Shown: piece after piece, positions 63,930 through 64,000 of the stretch
Layout: each line of letters opens with the position of its first letter
Position numbering within the stretch: the stretch's first letter is position 1
From: Sisyra terminalis
Lineage: Eukaryota; Arthropoda; Insecta; Neuroptera; Sisyridae
NCBI GenBank assembly: GCA_958496175.1
Contig: OY292278.1
Location: 2,852,001 to 2,916,000, forward strand
Direction: 5' to 3'
DNA: 64,000 bases
Translations under genes and position numbers: made by a program
The notes under the pieces: model-generated
Seen by the model: only the letters and a program-made list of their open reading frames with translations
The model's database searches: none
Told to the model about the DNA's origin: nothing

Positions 63930-64000
63930 GTGGACGTCCTGTTACCCACAGGAAGAAAATTACTTCAAATTGTAATTCACTTAAACGTCCCTAATCTTAA

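Larger units (their letters stand above)
55600..64000 (+). repeat. 339-bp satellite array, block 8
   Basis: About 25 monomers to the end of the window; the array continues beyond it. The stretch from about 62340 to 64000 repeats the segment near 4220-5880 (offset 58,123 bp at 4812/62935 and 5565/63688), with single-base differences such as GGACTTG at 63901. The stretch 61900-62250 matches 45950-46300, so this region is assembled from pieces of several array segments. Confidence 0.95.

Noticed and set aside
1..64000. CRISPR array or bacterial operon
   Set aside because: Repeats are 339 bp and adjoin without spacers. There are no ribosome binding sites or gene clusters, and introns and 5S-type Pol III elements point to a eukaryote.
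1..64000. Telomeric repeats or subtelomeric signature
   Set aside because: No TTAGG or TTAGGG runs were seen.

Overview
The window is a eukaryotic satellite-DNA locus, not a gene region. About 52 of the 64 kb is one tandem repeat with a monomer of about 339 bp, AT-rich (roughly two thirds A+T). All monomers run head to tail on the same strand, about 150 in all, with no inverted monomer seen. AT-rich non-coding sequence, 5S rRNA-derived units, and GT-AG intron and AATAAA signals in the inserts indicate a nuclear eukaryotic genome. The 5S-like tract resembles animal (insect-type) 5S rRNA, so an arthropod is my best guess, but nothing here fixes the species. Pericentromeric or other constitutive heterochromatin is the likely setting (inference).

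Layout. Satellite fills 1-10545, 14040-17397, 17840-20756, 24251-27607, 28050-32691, 36186-48021, 48466-55156 and 55600-64000. Two kinds of non-satellite island interrupt it. Island A (about 3.5 kb) occurs three times, at 10546-14039, 20757-24250 and 32692-36185, with very few differences among copies. It holds, in order: a 156-bp foldback element, an 18-bp palindrome, a weak minus-strand spliced-gene candidate, a weak plus-strand two-exon candidate, a long AT-rich stretch, and two tandem 5S rRNA-derived units ending in T-tracts. Island B (about 440 bp) occurs four times (near 17.4, 27.6, 48.0 and 55.2 kb). It is dense in inverted repeats and takes the place of about one monomer, leaving the array register nearly intact.

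Higher-order structure. A 10,211-bp unit holding one A and one B island is tandemly duplicated (about 7949-18159 and 18160-28348) with only a handful of differences. A 3,709-bp unit (3332-7040, again from 7041) and shorter two-, four- and seven-monomer units (about 680, 1360 and 2375 bp) are nested in the array. A monomer with a 23-bp internal deletion appears five times and traces these copying events. Degenerate monomers that border island A also appear far from it, near 38.6 and 41.0 kb.

No conventional protein-coding gene is supported. The open frames of about 68 codons that recur in the monomers begin at GTG, carry no sign of a real gene and are a by-product of the repeat. The most unusual feature is the 5S-derived unit: its 3' two thirds looks like 5S rRNA with the internal Pol III promoter, but the 5' part has been replaced by an inverted copy of the 3' part. 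A transcript would fold into a stem of about 60 bp with a 24-nt loop. It is present six times.
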